DNA of 64,000 nucleotides from Aminobacter anthyllidis (GCF_018555685.1 NZ_JAFLWW010000014.1:1-64000), one strand, 5' to 3'; counted from the first letter of the stretch, positions 9,134 to 18,311 are shown. Notes: generated by a model from the letters alone, not told the origin. Numbers and translations: made by a program.

Positions 9134-9733
9134 ATGGGCAAATATAAGGACCATCGTGAGCCACGCCGGCATCGTCATGACGATGAGACGGTTTCTTTTT
9201 CCGAACGATCTGCCGAGCCAAGCTACTTTCAGCGTTCGTCGATCGTAACCGCGGACCCTGTCGACGCCGAAGTGGTGTGGTTCAACACCAGCAAGGGTTT
9301 TGGCTTTGTCAAACTGCCGGAGGGCACCCAGGCCTATCTGCACATCCGGGTGCTGGAGGCGGCCGGGAGCCGCGGTGTTTCCGAGGGAACGCGTCTCAGG
9401 GTCATAGCGGAAGAAAGTCCAAGAGGTCATCAGGTCGCGCAAGTGCTGGAGGTAGGCGGTCAGACCGCGAAACCTCAGGTACCTACGCGTTGCACTAGAG
9501 AGTCCACCGCCGGGACGAGCGCCCAGTTGGAGAGCGAGGGCACGGTCAAGTGGTACAATCCCCAAAAGGGCTTCGGCTTCATTGCACCTGAAAACGGTGA
9601 GAAGGACATCTTCGTTCATGCCACCGCGCTGACCCGCTCAGGACTGAGCATGCTGATGGAGGGTCAGAAGGTGTTTGTCCAATGCGGGCAGGGCAAGAAA
9701 GGCCCGGAAGTTCGGAGCATTCGCCTCGCTTAG
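9134..9733 (+). CDS. Double cold-shock-domain protein
   Basis: A 199-residue protein with two cold-shock (OB-fold, single-stranded nucleic-acid binding) domains. The first, at about 42-110, has the RNP1-like VVWFNTSKGFGFVKL; the second, at about 132-199, has VKWYNPQKGFGFIAPENG and DIFVHATAL. The ATG at 9134 is chosen because the MGKYKDHREPRR start is typical of rhizobial double-CSD proteins; an upstream in-frame start has no support. The role is probably RNA chaperoning. A probable small RNA gene lies just beyond, on the opposite strand. Confidence 0.88.
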   Translation: MGKYKDHREPRRHRHDDETVSFSERSAEPSYFQRSSIVTADPVDAEVVWFNTSKGFGFVKLPEGTQAYLHIRVLEAAGSRGVSEGTRLRVIAEESPRGHQVAQVLEVGGQTAKPQVPTRCTRESTAGTSAQLESEGTVKWYNPQKGFGFIAPENGEKDIFVHATALTRSGLSMLMEGQKVFVQCGQGKKGPEVRSIRLA

Positions 9734-9775
9734 AGCCAAATGCGTTGGCCTACCGAAATCGTCCCTCAGACAAAG

Positions 9776-9885
9776 AAAAAGCCCGCTACCGGGAGGAGGT
9801 GGCAGCGGGCTCGATTTAGAATGAGACGCGGGAGGAGGTGCGCCCCATTCAGGGTCGGCGCCACATCTGGGAGGAGTAGATGGCC
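9776..9885 (-). ncRNA. Small RNA with three CCUCCUCCC-type loops (cuckoo/alpha-r14-like)
   Basis: On the - strand three successive hairpins each expose an anti-Shine-Dalgarno loop: stem CATCT/AGATG around ACTCCTCCC (9864-9882), a short GC stem around ACCTCCTCCC (about 9825-9844), and a terminator stem AGCCCGCT/AGCGGGCT around a CCTCCTCCC loop (9780-9812) ending in a T run. Alphaproteobacterial small RNAs with CCUCCUCCC loops are an established class. The terminator polarity fixes the strand. A promoter would be expected near 9890-9930. Confidence 0.75.
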
Positions 9886-9990
9886 GACAACATGATCATA
9901 CCGATAGCCCCGGATATTGCAACGCACAAATTTCATCTCGCGAGTGCGAAATGATGCCGGATCCCCTTAGCCGATCCTGAAAAAGTGCGG

Positions 9991-10455
9991 TCAGGCTGCG
10001 GCTTTCTTGCGGGGACGCTTGGCAGGTGCCGGCGTTTCCGGTTCCTTCGGCTTGCGGCCCAGACCCATGGTCTTGGCCAATGCCGAGCGCGCCGCAGCGT
10101 AGTTCGGCGCCACCATGGGATAATCCGCCGGCAGCCCCCATTTCGCGCGATATTCGTCGGGCGTGAGGCCATAGTGGGTGGCCAGGTGACGCTTGAGCGA
10201 CTTGAACTTCTTACCGTCCTCAAGGCTGACGATGTAATCGGGCATGACCGATTTCCTGATCGGTACGGCAGGCTTGAGAGCTTCCGGCTTTTCTGGTGCG
10301 GCACTACCTGCAGTGCCTTTCAATGCGATGTGGATCTGGCCGATAAGCCCAGGCAGTTCACCGACGGGAACCGGATTATTCGAAACATAGGCTGAGACGA
10401 CATGGGCGGTGAGTTCGATGAGGTTGTCGGCTTTGCTCTCGGTTTCTTCGGTCAT
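9991..10455 (-). CDS. MucR/Ros-family regulator lacking the zinc cysteines
   Basis: A 154-residue MucR/Ros-type DNA-binding protein. The domain [26 protein letters not shown] then [20 protein letters not shown] is diagnostic. Both cysteines of the classical Ros zinc finger (CLEC) are replaced, giving SLED, while the histidine side (KRHLATHYG) remains. Ros/MucR homologues from M. loti that fold without zinc are known. MucR proteins repress many genes in rhizobia, including exopolysaccharide and mobile-element genes; the target here is unknown. The C-terminus is a basic tail, KRPRKKAAA. Confidence 0.88.
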   Translation of the reverse strand: MTEETESKADNLIELTAHVVSAYVSNNPVPVGELPGLIGQIHIALKGTAGSAAPEKPEALKPAVPIRKSVMPDYIVSLEDGKKFKSLKRHLATHYGLTPDEYRAKWGLPADYPMVAPNYAAARSALAKTMGLGRKPKEPETPAPAKRPRKKAAA

Positions 10456-10699
10456 GAAAACGCTCCTGCGGAATTAGACTAGCCGGTTAAGAATCACTTG
10501 ATAGCTTAATAGTGACGACCGCGTTTGATGGCAACCAAGCCATTGCATGATGTGTTGGCGGATCGATACACACCCGGCCGCAGGCGCGGATCTTCCTCTT
10601 GAACCGTCATCGCCCTGACAACACATTGTGCCATGGTCGCCGTGTCGATGCGGCGCCTCTTCACCGCAAATTGGCTATTTAGAAAGTTGGGAGGAACTA

Positions 10700-11002
10700 A
10701 TGAACGCTGAGGCTTTCAGCAGCCCGCTTTTCGTGAGGCGCGCAACCCACATCATCCAGGAGATTGCCGGCCTTGCGGATGCAATCGATTTTCTCAATGA
10801 ATGGCCGGAAGATCGCAGAGACCTGATCCACGAAGCCGCCCTGAGGGCATGCTACGATGCATACGATGGGCGCAAGCCGGTAAGCACGGCGCGCAATGCG
10901 TTTTTCGGCTTTGCGAAGCGGGTCGCCATATTGGAAGATGCAACCTCCGCGATGCAGTGGATCGCCGCCGGCAGATCGGGCAGTGGAAAAGTGCAGGTGT
11001 AG
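10700..11002 (+). CDS. DUF982 protein
   Basis: A 100-residue rhizobial protein of the DUF982 family: a short strand-rich start (FSSPLFVRRATHIIQEI), then the DAIDFLNEWPEDRRDLIHEAALRAC core with the usual WP and AxxxC residues. The ATG at 10700 follows GGGAGGA. Function is unknown; DUF982 genes occur in many copies in rhizobial genomes and symbiosis regions. A second family member follows at 11274. Confidence 0.78.
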   Translation: MNAEAFSSPLFVRRATHIIQEIAGLADAIDFLNEWPEDRRDLIHEAALRACYDAYDGRKPVSTARNAFFGFAKRVAILEDATSAMQWIAAGRSGSGKVQV

Positions 11003-11273
11003 ACATCGACGACATGTTTGAGACTGGCGAGGCGCGTCAAACAGTGCACTATGTCCAGGTTTCACAGCTAGACCACGCGAATGAGAAGCAGTTCCTCACC
11101 ATCGACTGCACAACCGCAGATCGCACGCAAGCTGACCATGGCCGGACGCGCCTCATGGCGATCGCTTGCCCGCCAATGGCCAGGCTCAATGGCGCAGGTG
11201 CAGCGGTCGCGTTCGGCTGAGTCAAGAAATGCGATCCGGGCTATTTGCCGCATAGTGGCTGTGGAGGAGGGGG
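11003..11273. other. Gap between DUF982 genes, nothing recognised
   Basis: No frame with family similarity and no clear regulatory element were found. Confidence 0.3.
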
Positions 11274-11522
11274 ATGACCGGGTTGGTCAGATTTGAGAGG
11301 CCAGTCGTTGTCCAGGTTAGCCGCCGCAGCTCGGAGCGTGTCGTGTTCGACGTCAACGACGCGGCCGCTATCTTGCTGCGGGATCTGCATCATGAGACCG
11401 ATAAACGCAGGATCGCGATGGACACCTGTCTGCAGGTGTTACGCGGTAAGACCCATCCACCAGCCGCTCGACGAGCTTTCGTCGCAGCCGCGCTCGAAGC
11501 ACGCATTCTGCGCAGTGATTGA
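11274..11522 (+). CDS. Second DUF982 protein
   Basis: An 82-residue protein of the same family as the gene at 10700: FERPVVVQVSRRSSERVVFDVNDAAAILL and then a C-terminal helix ARRAFVAAALEARIL typical of DUF982. A purine-rich GGAGGAGGGGG stretch precedes the ATG. Function unknown. A 590-bp dispersed repeat begins just after its stop. Confidence 0.7.
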   Translation: MTGLVRFERPVVVQVSRRSSERVVFDVNDAAAILLRDLHHETDKRRIAMDTCLQVLRGKTHPPAARRAFVAAALEARILRSD

Positions 11523-11527
11523 GACTT

Positions 11528-12119
11528 GGGACGCCGCTCGTGAATTTCGGCCGTCTGCACATCGCTATTGAGCGCGGTCCAAATACCTCTGCCGGCATCC
11601 GCCAGGAGCAAGCCAACCCCGCAATTTCCGCGACGGCTTTCCTGGTCCGGCGCCGGATCTTGACCATCAAAACAGAAGGGGTCCGCGTGCCAGCTGCGGC
11701 CGCTCGGCTTCGCCGTCGCGGTGATCGTGATTGCAGCCAGAGGCAGACAGAGCCATCGAGCGGCAATTGGCCCGTTACGGATGGCACAGCGTCGACGCCG
11801 CCTCAACAGTCTGCAGAAGTGCCGTTTGAACCTTCCCCAGCTTAGCCCTGAATCCGGTTTCCCGGAACACGCTCCGCGGACCGGCGCCGCGTGATCGCTG
11901 ATGCTTCTCCCGATGGTCGGGACCGGGGGGTTCGGCGACCAAGGTCGGGGAGACGATAGTGACACTGGATGATCCCAATACGGAATAATCCGAAACTGGC
12001 TGGCGGTGAGCCGTCTCGTTTCTGGCCGGCTCATTTGGGGCCCAAGCCTCCTTCGATCACCCGCCAACGGCGGCCTCTGGAACAGCTGACTTCGACGCGC
12101 CATGGCAAGGGCCTCGGCC
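11528..12119 (+). repeat. Dispersed ~590-bp repeat, copy 1, with XRE-gene relic
   Basis: This stretch recurs at 23977-24569 with roughly 93% identity by eye. Its last 130 bases are a decayed version of the 5' end and upstream region of the XRE gene at 3576 (here GPKPPSITRQRRPLEQL and GKGLGQAKVAEAL). No transposase, terminal inverted repeats or target duplication were found. It may be a non-autonomous mobile unit or a relic of segmental duplication. Confidence 0.75.
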
Positions 12120-12244
12120 AGGCCAAGGTTGCCGAGGCGCTTCGTCACGGGCAGCTCGACTGCCTTGGGTGCGCCGGATGGACTCACCCCAAGATTGCCC
12201 GGTGTGTGGCGTTGCCGCTCACCGCCGGCGAGGGGCACCGAGCC

Positions 12245-14599
12245 CTACGCGGTCTGCGCTTTTTCGCGAATTGCGCGTGCTGCAGCCACCATATTCATCA
12301 GGGCAGGGCGGACCTCCTCCCATCTGCGCGTCTTGAGACCGCAGTCGGGATTCACCCACAGTTGGCCATCCAGCAATCGCTCGCGCGCAAGCATGATGAG
12401 GTTGGAAATCTCGCCCACTTCCGGGACCCGCGGCGAGTGAATGTCATAGACACCAGGACCGATCCCGTTCGGATACTTGAAGCTTCGGAGCGTATCGAGC
12501 AGTTCCATCTGCGAGCGCGAGGTTTCAATGGAGATCACATCGGCATCCATTGCGGCAATCGCGTCCACGATATCGCCGAACTCGGAGTAGCACATATGGG
12601 TGTGGATCTGGGTCGCATCGCCGACCGCCGTTGAAGCCAGCCGGAAGCATTCGACGGCCCAGTCGAGATAGGCCTGCCAGTCGGCCTCGCGCAGCGGCAA
12701 GCCCTCGCGCAGTGCGGCTTCGTCGATCTGGATCATCCTGGCGCCGGCCTTTTCGAGGTCGCTCACTTCATCGCGAATGGCGAGCGCGACCTGGCGGCAG
12801 ACGGCTGAGCGGGCAAGGTCGTCTCGGACGAAGGACCAGTTGAGGATCGTCACCGGGCCGGTAAGCATGCCCTTCACCGGCTTCGGCGTCAGCGACCTTG
12901 CATATCGCCACCAATGTACTGTCATCGGATTTTGTCGCGACACATCGCCAATGATAATCGGGGGTCGCACAAAGCGCGAGCCATAGCTCTGCACCCACCC
13001 ATGTTGCGTGAAGGCGAAGCCGCAGAGCTGCTCAGCGAAATACTGCACCATATCGTTGCGCTCGAATTCGCCGTGGACCAGCACATCGAGTCCGATCTCT
13101 TCTTGCCAGCGAACGGCGGCTTCTATCTCTTTCTTCAGGAACGCCTCGTAGTCGACGTAACTCAGCTCGCCCTTGGCATGAGCTGCCCGCGCCTTGCGAA
13201 CCTCGGCTGTTTGCGGGAAGGAGCCGATCGTCGTGGTGGGAAAGGAAGGCAAGCCAAACGTGTCGGCCTGAAGCTTGCAGCGCACGGCGAATGCGCTCTT
13301 CCGGCGCGTCATGCCGACCTTGATGCTGGCGACCCGGCCTTCGACGAGCGGATCATGCACCTTCGCGGATGTCGCGCGAACGGCGGCAGCCTCAGCCGAC
13401 GCCTCCAGTTCGGCGGCGACCGCGTCCCGGCCTTCGGCCAGGGCACGGGCGAGCACGACCAGCTCGCCGGTCTTTTGCGCCGCGAAGGCGAGCCACGACT
13501 TCACATCCGCATCGAGTGCCGTCTCCATGTCCAGGTCGATCGGCACATGCAGCATCGAGCAGGACGGGGCAATCTCCACGCGGTCCAGCGGCCAGCCGGC
13601 GACGATCGGCTTGATGCGGTCAAGTATGGCAGGCAGGTTCGCACGCCAGACGTTGCGGCCGTCGATCAGCCCGAGCGAGAGCACAAGTTCCTTCTGCGCG
13701 AGCCGGCCGACGGTCTCCAACTGCTCTGGAGCGCGCACGAGATCGACGTGCAGTCCCGCCACGGGCAGAGAAATTGCGGTCTCGAGATTGTCTCCCAGCG
13801 ATCCGAAATAGGTAGCGACCATGATCTTCAACTCGGGTGCTGCTTTTGACAGCCGGCAGTAGGCGAATTGGAGCGCATCCCGTTCGTTGGGAACCAGATC
13901 GACCACGAGCGCCGGCTCATCGATCTGCACCCAATCGGCTCCCGCGAGCTTCAGCCTCCGCAGGAGCTCCTCGTAGACGGGCAGCAGCCGTGGCAGGAGC
14001 GCGATAGGGTTGAAACCTTCCTCAGGTGACTTCGCCAACTTGAGAAAGGTAACCGGTCCAAGCAGGACCGGGCGCGTGTGGATGCCGAGCGCCTTGGCCT
14101 CGAGGAAATGATCGACCGGTTTCGCCGACGAGAGGGCAAAGCTCTGATCGTCCGTAAGTTCCGGCACAATGTAGTGATAGTTGGTGTCGAACCATTTGGT
14201 CATTTCCATCGCGGCAAGGCCATGCCCGTTGGCCGCATGCTCTTCACCGGCATGTCCACAATCAGCGGCCTGACCTTGGTTGCCGCGCGCCATGGCGAAA
14301 TAGGTATCGAGTGGGACCTCGCCGTCAGTCCAGGCGTATCGTGCCGGCACGGCGCCGACCATGGCGACGGTGTCGAGCACATGGTCATAAAGCGAGAAAT
14401 CGTTGGACGGGATTTTCGACACGCCGCGATCGTGCTGCTCCCTCCAGCTGGCGGCGCGTAGCGCCTTCGCCGTCGCGAGCAGGTCGGCAGCGGGAGATTT
14501 TCCGGACCAGTAGCTTTCAAGCGCGAATTTCAGTTCCCGCCGTCGACCGATACGCGGCACGCCGAGCGTTGCCACAGGAATGCGTTGAGAGACAGTCAT
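12245..14599 (-). CDS. metE: Cobalamin-independent methionine synthase
   Basis: A 784-residue MetE, close to the usual 750-780, transferring a methyl group from methyltetrahydrofolate polyglutamate to homocysteine. The C-terminal catalytic half shows HGEFERNDMVQYFAEQL, MLTGPVTILNWSFVR, IQIDEAALREGLPLR, the zinc-ligand region HTHMCYSEF and the final WVNPDCGLKTRRWEEV. The ATG at 14599 begins MTVSQRIPVATLGVPRIG, the normal start; an earlier in-frame codon extends into the leader. A cobalamin riboswitch precedes it, so the gene should be shut off when B12 is available. It completes a methionine cycle with glyA, metK and adenosine kinase. Confidence 0.96.
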   Translation of the reverse strand: MTVSQRIPVATLGVPRIGRRRELKFALESYWSGKSPAADLLATAKALRAASWREQHDRGVSKIPSNDFSLYDHVLDTVAMVGAVPARYAWTDGEVPLDTYFAMARGNQGQAADCGHAGEEHAANGHGLAAMEMTKWFDTNYHYIVPELTDDQSFALSSAKPVDHFLEAKALGIHTRPVLLGPVTFLKLAKSPEEGFNPIALLPRLLPVYEELLRRLKLAGADWVQIDEPALVVDLVPNERDALQFAYCRLSKAAPELKIMVATYFGSLGDNLETAISLPVAGLHVDLVRAPEQLETVGRLAQKELVLSLGLIDGRNVWRANLPAILDRIKPIVAGWPLDRVEIAPSCSMLHVPIDLDMETALDADVKSWLAFAAQKTGELVVLARALAEGRDAVAAELEASAEAAAVRATSAKVHDPLVEGRVASIKVGMTRRKSAFAVRCKLQADTFGLPSFPTTTIGSFPQTAEVRKARAAHAKGELSYVDYEAFLKKEIEAAVRWQEEIGLDVLVHGEFERNDMVQYFAEQLCGFAFTQHGWVQSYGSRFVRPPIIIGDVSRQNPMTVHWWRYARSLTPKPVKGMLTGPVTILNWSFVRDDLARSAVCRQVALAIRDEVSDLEKAGARMIQIDEAALREGLPLREADWQAYLDWAVECFRLASTAVGDATQIHTHMCYSEFGDIVDAIAAMDADVISIETSRSQMELLDTLRSFKYPNGIGPGVYDIHSPRVPEVGEISNLIMLARERLLDGQLWVNPDCGLKTRRWEEVRPALMNMVAAARAIREKAQTA

Positions 14600-14704
14600 G
14601 CCATACCCCGATGGTTGGGGCGTGGGGACAAGGAACGCGCGAGCAGGCGGCACGAAGCCGGGCTACTGCGACCACCGAGACACCCCGCCCGTGGACGTTG
14701 TTCG

Positions 14705-14876
14705 TCGTGGCAGGTCTCCTGGCTCGCGGGTCAAAGCCTCTGCCCGTCTTCCCGAGGCCGTTCGCCTCAGTGACACCAATGGGCTTGGCTCGCCGCTAAC
14801 AGTTGCGGGGGCAGCGCCGGCATCACACCGGCTTCCCTCTTAGCTCCGCTACGGCAGTGCCGCGCGGAGAACCATG
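14705..14876 (-). promoter_or_regulatory. Cobalamin riboswitch controlling metE
   Basis: On the - strand the leader contains the B12-box hallmarks in order: a GCCGGTG-type core (AAGCCGGTGTGATGCCGGC), CCCGCAACTGT, GTCACTG, and the terminal GAGCCAGGAGACCTGCC. It ends about 105 bases before the metE ATG. Established biology: AdoCbl binding represses B12-independent methionine synthase genes, favouring MetH when B12 is present. Confidence 0.93.
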
Positions 14877-15099
14877 ACATACGCACAATCACAGCCGCTT
14901 CGCTCCTTGTCAATACATATAACGAGATGTTTATGTGATGATGCGAATAATGCCCTTGCGCTGATCGGTCTCTTTCGCCCAAAGCCGCATACGATGCGGC
15001 CTCTCATCAGTGCAGGCTCGGAGAGGTCCTTGTCCCCATCGGCGACGCCGGATCAGATCGAGGTCGCCGGGCTCAAGGGCGTAAAGTCGGGCCAGGTCT
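14877..15099. other. Intergenic DNA between metE leader and CYP112 relic
   Basis: Contains the presumed metE promoter (reading leftward) in a moderately AT-rich patch around 14900-14960. No gene was found. Confidence 0.3.
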
Positions 15100-15425
15100 T
15101 CACGGTCCGCCGGGAATCCCGGTAGTTGTTCCCCGCTCGGCTTTGCTCAGCGTGCTTGCGCATTCGCCCATCAGCCCGCTGATGACCACGTCCGGTAGCG
15201 GAAAGGAGAGGTGGCGCTGCAGGTCGGCGGGTTGGGGCTGGGCCGTCAGCGTCTCGAACAACTGCGTGGCGATCGCCTCGACCTGCTGCGCGAGCACCTT
15301 CACCCTGCGGTTGCTGAAGGCCGGCGTCACGATCGTGCGTAACCGGGCATGCTCGCCCCCCTCGTGCGAGACCAGCCATCCCGGCGAACCGAGAATCACC
15401 GAATCCGGCGTGAATGCCGCACTCT
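15100..15425 (-). pseudogene. Truncated CYP112-like cytochrome P450
   Basis: The - frame gives VSHEGGEHARLRTIVTPAF followed by SNRRVKVLAQQVEAIA and LPDVVISGLMGE, an N-proximal segment of a P450 like CYP112 (BJ-1) of the rhizobial gibberellin operon. It stops at 15100-15102, so the I-helix and heme-binding regions are absent, and it has no start of its own: it joins the neighbouring P450 stop at about 15425. No other gibberellin-operon gene is present here, so this is an operon remnant. Confidence 0.7.
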
Positions 15426-16658
15426 CTAAGCGACGGAAGGGCGGAAGCTGACCGGCAGGCGCTGCGGGCAGCGAATGACGTAAGACGGCATGTAGACGAC
15501 GTCCTCCGCAGCGATGGTCAGCGCCAGATCCTCCAGCCGCCCGAACAGCGCGGGGAAGGCGCAGCGCAATTCCAGGCGCGCCAGCGCAGCGCCCAGGCAG
15601 GAATGCGGCCCCTCGCCGAATGACAGGTGCGGGTTGTGCCGCCGGGTGACATCGAACCTGTCGGCGCCGGGACCGAAGGCCTTTTCGTCCCGGTTCGCCG
15701 CATGGAACGCCATCAGGACGGCATCGCCGCGGCGGACCATGCATCCGTCGATCTCCACGTCCTGGGTGGCATAGCGGAACGGCAGATTGGCAGCTGAGCT
15801 GCCCCAGCGCAGGATCTCCTCGATCGCCTGTGACCACGGAACTTGGCCGCTGCGCACCAGGTGCAGTTGCTGCGGATGCGTCAGCAATGCCAGCACGCCA
15901 TTGCCGATGACGCCGGCGGTGGTCACGAAGCCCGCAGAGAGCACCATGAACAGCATGTCGATGAGCTCGGTGTCGGAAACGAGCTCGCCATTGTCACGCG
16001 CGACGATCAGGGCCGAAGCCAGATCATCGCCGAGCTGGCCCCGCTTGAGCGCGATCAGGCGACGGAAGAACTCCGGGATGCGCTGCCGCGTCTGTCGCAC
16101 CTCTTCGGCTGTGGCGGAGGTGTTGGCCAGGCTGTAGGTGAGCGCGACGATCTCTTCGCGCTGTTCGTCCGGCAAACCGAACAGTTCGGCGATAACGTTG
16201 GTGGGCAGCGGAGCGGCGAACTCGCACATCAGATCGGCACTGCCGCCGCGCTGCGCCATCTCGGCCAGGAGTCGATCGACGCATTGTTCGACCCGTGGCG
16301 CCAGCAAGGCGATACGACTGGGCGCGAAGCTGCTGGACAGCAGGCCGCGCAAGCGGCGGTGATCGGCGCCATGCGCCGTGGTCATGTTGTCCACTTTGCA
16401 TATCCCGATCAGCGGATGATCCTCGGGAATCTCGCCGTCCTGCAGCGCCCGCCACTGTCGCCAGTCCTTGTTGAAACGCTGGTCGGAAAGCATCTGCCTG
16501 AGCGTCTGGTGACGGGCTGCCGCCCAGGTCACCACATCGCCTGGCAGCGACACTCGCGCCATCCCCCCCTGCCGCAGAATCGCAGAAGAAAGACGATCAA
16601 GTTGCGTGGGAGCGGCCGGCACACCGATCACGTCGCAATGATCGTTTTCTACGCGCAT
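15426..16658 (-). CDS. Cytochrome P450 (CYP127-like)
   Basis: A 410-residue soluble bacterial P450. The heme-binding motif LSFGEGPHSCLGAALARLEL with its cysteine, the I-helix AGFVTTAG oxygen-activation region and the K-helix EEILR are intact. The ATG at 16658 is supported by AAAGGAG eight bases upstream; a longer frame exists but lacks this. It resembles the CYP127 group found on rhizobial symbiotic replicons; the substrate is unknown. No ferredoxin or reductase gene is adjacent. Confidence 0.85.
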   Translation of the reverse strand: MRVENDHCDVIGVPAAPTQLDRLSSAILRQGGMARVSLPGDVVTWAAARHQTLRQMLSDQRFNKDWRQWRALQDGEIPEDHPLIGICKVDNMTTAHGADHRRLRGLLSSSFAPSRIALLAPRVEQCVDRLLAEMAQRGGSADLMCEFAAPLPTNVIAELFGLPDEQREEIVALTYSLANTSATAEEVRQTRQRIPEFFRRLIALKRGQLGDDLASALIVARDNGELVSDTELIDMLFMVLSAGFVTTAGVIGNGVLALLTHPQQLHLVRSGQVPWSQAIEEILRWGSSAANLPFRYATQDVEIDGCMVRRGDAVLMAFHAANRDEKAFGPGADRFDVTRRHNPHLSFGEGPHSCLGAALARLELRCAFPALFGRLEDLALTIAAEDVVYMPSYVIRCPQRLPVSFRPSVA

Positions 16659-16755
16659 GCCAACAACTCCTTTAAGAACCATCGCGGGTCCACTTCTCGG
16701 CACGGAAGATCCGCGCGCGGACTTCGAAAAGTGCCCCTTCAGGGTCCTTTCGACA

Positions 16756-17448
16756 TTAGAAGCGGTAGGTGAGACCTGCGCCTACCAGCCAGGGATCGAG
16801 CTTGGCCTTGCCTGTGAGCTTCGTGCCGGCGACAGTGACGTCGAAGTCGGGCTTAAGGAAAAGCTTCTTCACGTCGAAGTTGACGCCCCAGTGCTGGTCC
16901 ACCATGTAGTCGAATCCGACCTGCAGCGCGGCGCCGAATGTATTCTTGACCTTGAGATCATCGGCGCTGCCGGCTTGCTGATGATAGAAGATCGTATAGT
17001 TCACGCCCGCGCCGATATAGGGCTTGAAGGCGCCGAAATCGGTAAAATGATACTGCAATGTGAGCGTGGGCGGCAGCAGCCAAACCTTGCCGACCTTGCC
17101 CAGCCCGCCGATCGCACCTTGGCCATCGATGTTGGCATAGGTGGTTCCGAGTATGAGTTCGGCGGCGATGTTGTCCGTGAAGAAATACGAAATATCGAGT
17201 TCCGGCGTTAGCGTGTTCGAATAGGAAAGACCGGAGCCGGGCACCGCATTGACATAGCCCGAATCCTCGGTGATCACCCCCAACGCACGCAGGCGGATCT
17301 GCCAGGGGCTTGGCGCTTCCGCGACGCAGGCTTCTGCCTGCGGGACGCTCGCGGCTTGCCCAACATCTGCCGCGCCGGCCTGTCCCGCAACGATGAGGAC
17401 GACAGCCGCTGTCATTGCCCGCGCCACGCCAATTCGCGCTCTCGCCAT
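16756..17448 (-). CDS. OmpW-family outer membrane protein
   Basis: A 230-residue eight-stranded beta-barrel of the OmpW type. A signal peptide (MARARIGVARAMTAAVVLIVAGQAGA) is followed by WQIRLRALGVITEDSG, ELDISYFFTDNIAAELILGTT, LLPPTLTLQYHF and FKPYIGAGVNYTIFY, and it ends in the terminal aromatic LTYRF required for barrel assembly. OmpW proteins form narrow hydrophobic channels in the outer membrane. Confidence 0.92.
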   Translation of the reverse strand: MARARIGVARAMTAAVVLIVAGQAGAADVGQAASVPQAEACVAEAPSPWQIRLRALGVITEDSGYVNAVPGSGLSYSNTLTPELDISYFFTDNIAAELILGTTYANIDGQGAIGGLGKVGKVWLLPPTLTLQYHFTDFGAFKPYIGAGVNYTIFYHQQAGSADDLKVKNTFGAALQVGFDYMVDQHWGVNFDVKKLFLKPDFDVTVAGTKLTGKAKLDPWLVGAGLTYRF

Positions 17449-17572
17449 ACTTTTCTCTCCTTGATCTTCAGAAGCGACGCACTGCGCCTTGATTGAATCC
17501 TGCTCGCATCAATCGAAATGACGGAGCGCTCATGCGGGATAGCCCCCGCATATGTCGTGCCAAATGAGAAAA

Positions 17573-17830
17573 TCATTGCAGAACAACGCGATCATTCTGA
17601 TAGCGCTGTGTCTCATGTCCGACTTCGTCGAAGATCCGACAATAAGTGCGGCCGTAGCCGCCGCCGGGTAGCAGTTCGTCAACATCGGCCGCCAGTTCGT
17701 TGGCATGCTCGTACTCGGCTTCGAGTTTGGCGTATTCTGCGTTCAGCGCCTTGATCGTCGCCTGCTGCTTCGCCGTCAGGCCGGGGAACGTTCCAGCCAG
17801 CTGGCGCAGTCCGTGGGCGTGTCCGTAAGG
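17573..17830 (-). pseudogene. Unidentified coding remnant with coiled-coil character
   Basis: The - frame reads GLTAKQQATIKALNAEYAK, then LEAEYEHANELAADVDELLPGGGYGR and ends at 17573 with QNDRVVLQ. It is protein-like but fused upstream to IS5-type sequence in another frame. I cannot name the family. Confidence 0.35.
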
Positions 17831-17834
17831 TCGT

Positions 17835-18050
17835 CTCGACCGCGACCGATAGGGGCGGGAAATCCTTTGGCAGCATGCGCCAGCCGCCATCCGATCGGGC
17901 CATGTAGCGGATCGCGTTGAAGACCTCGCGCAGGTCCGTCACCGCGCGCCACCCGGTCTTGGCCGCGCCCGGCAGGAACGGTTTATCCGCGACCATTCCT
18001 CATGCGTCAGATCGGAGGGGATAGCGCTTGGTCTTCTTCTCGATATCGGC
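17835..18050 (-). pseudogene. IS5-family transposase N-terminal remnant
   Basis: The - strand gives YPSDLTHEEW and, in a shifted frame, LREVFNAIRYMARSDGGWRMLPKDFPP, the standard N-terminus of IS5-type transposases. Frame changes and loss of the catalytic DDE part make it dead. No inverted ends were found. Confidence 0.7.
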
Positions 18051-18311
18051 CATCCGGCCATACGTCGCTCGGGTCCACATCCTAAGCTTGAGACACGATT
18101 AATCCCGCCAATCCGCTGCCCGCCCTGCAGCAGGCCCCTCTTCGGGCGGCAATTAATCCTGCTTCGGTTTGAAATTCGCTACGAGAGCACGATATCGTTG
18201 TGATGACCAACCTGGATTGATCATCAAGTGGCCGATACCGCCATAGAATGCGGCGAAAAGGCGCGTAGTCGTTCTGAACCCCCGGGCCGGCCGCCGCGCA
18301 ATCGTGCGGTG

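Noticed and set aside
12914-13849. Long + strand open frame of about 310 codons
   Set aside because: It lies wholly antisense to metE, whose MetE motifs are clear; high GC creates long shadow frames.
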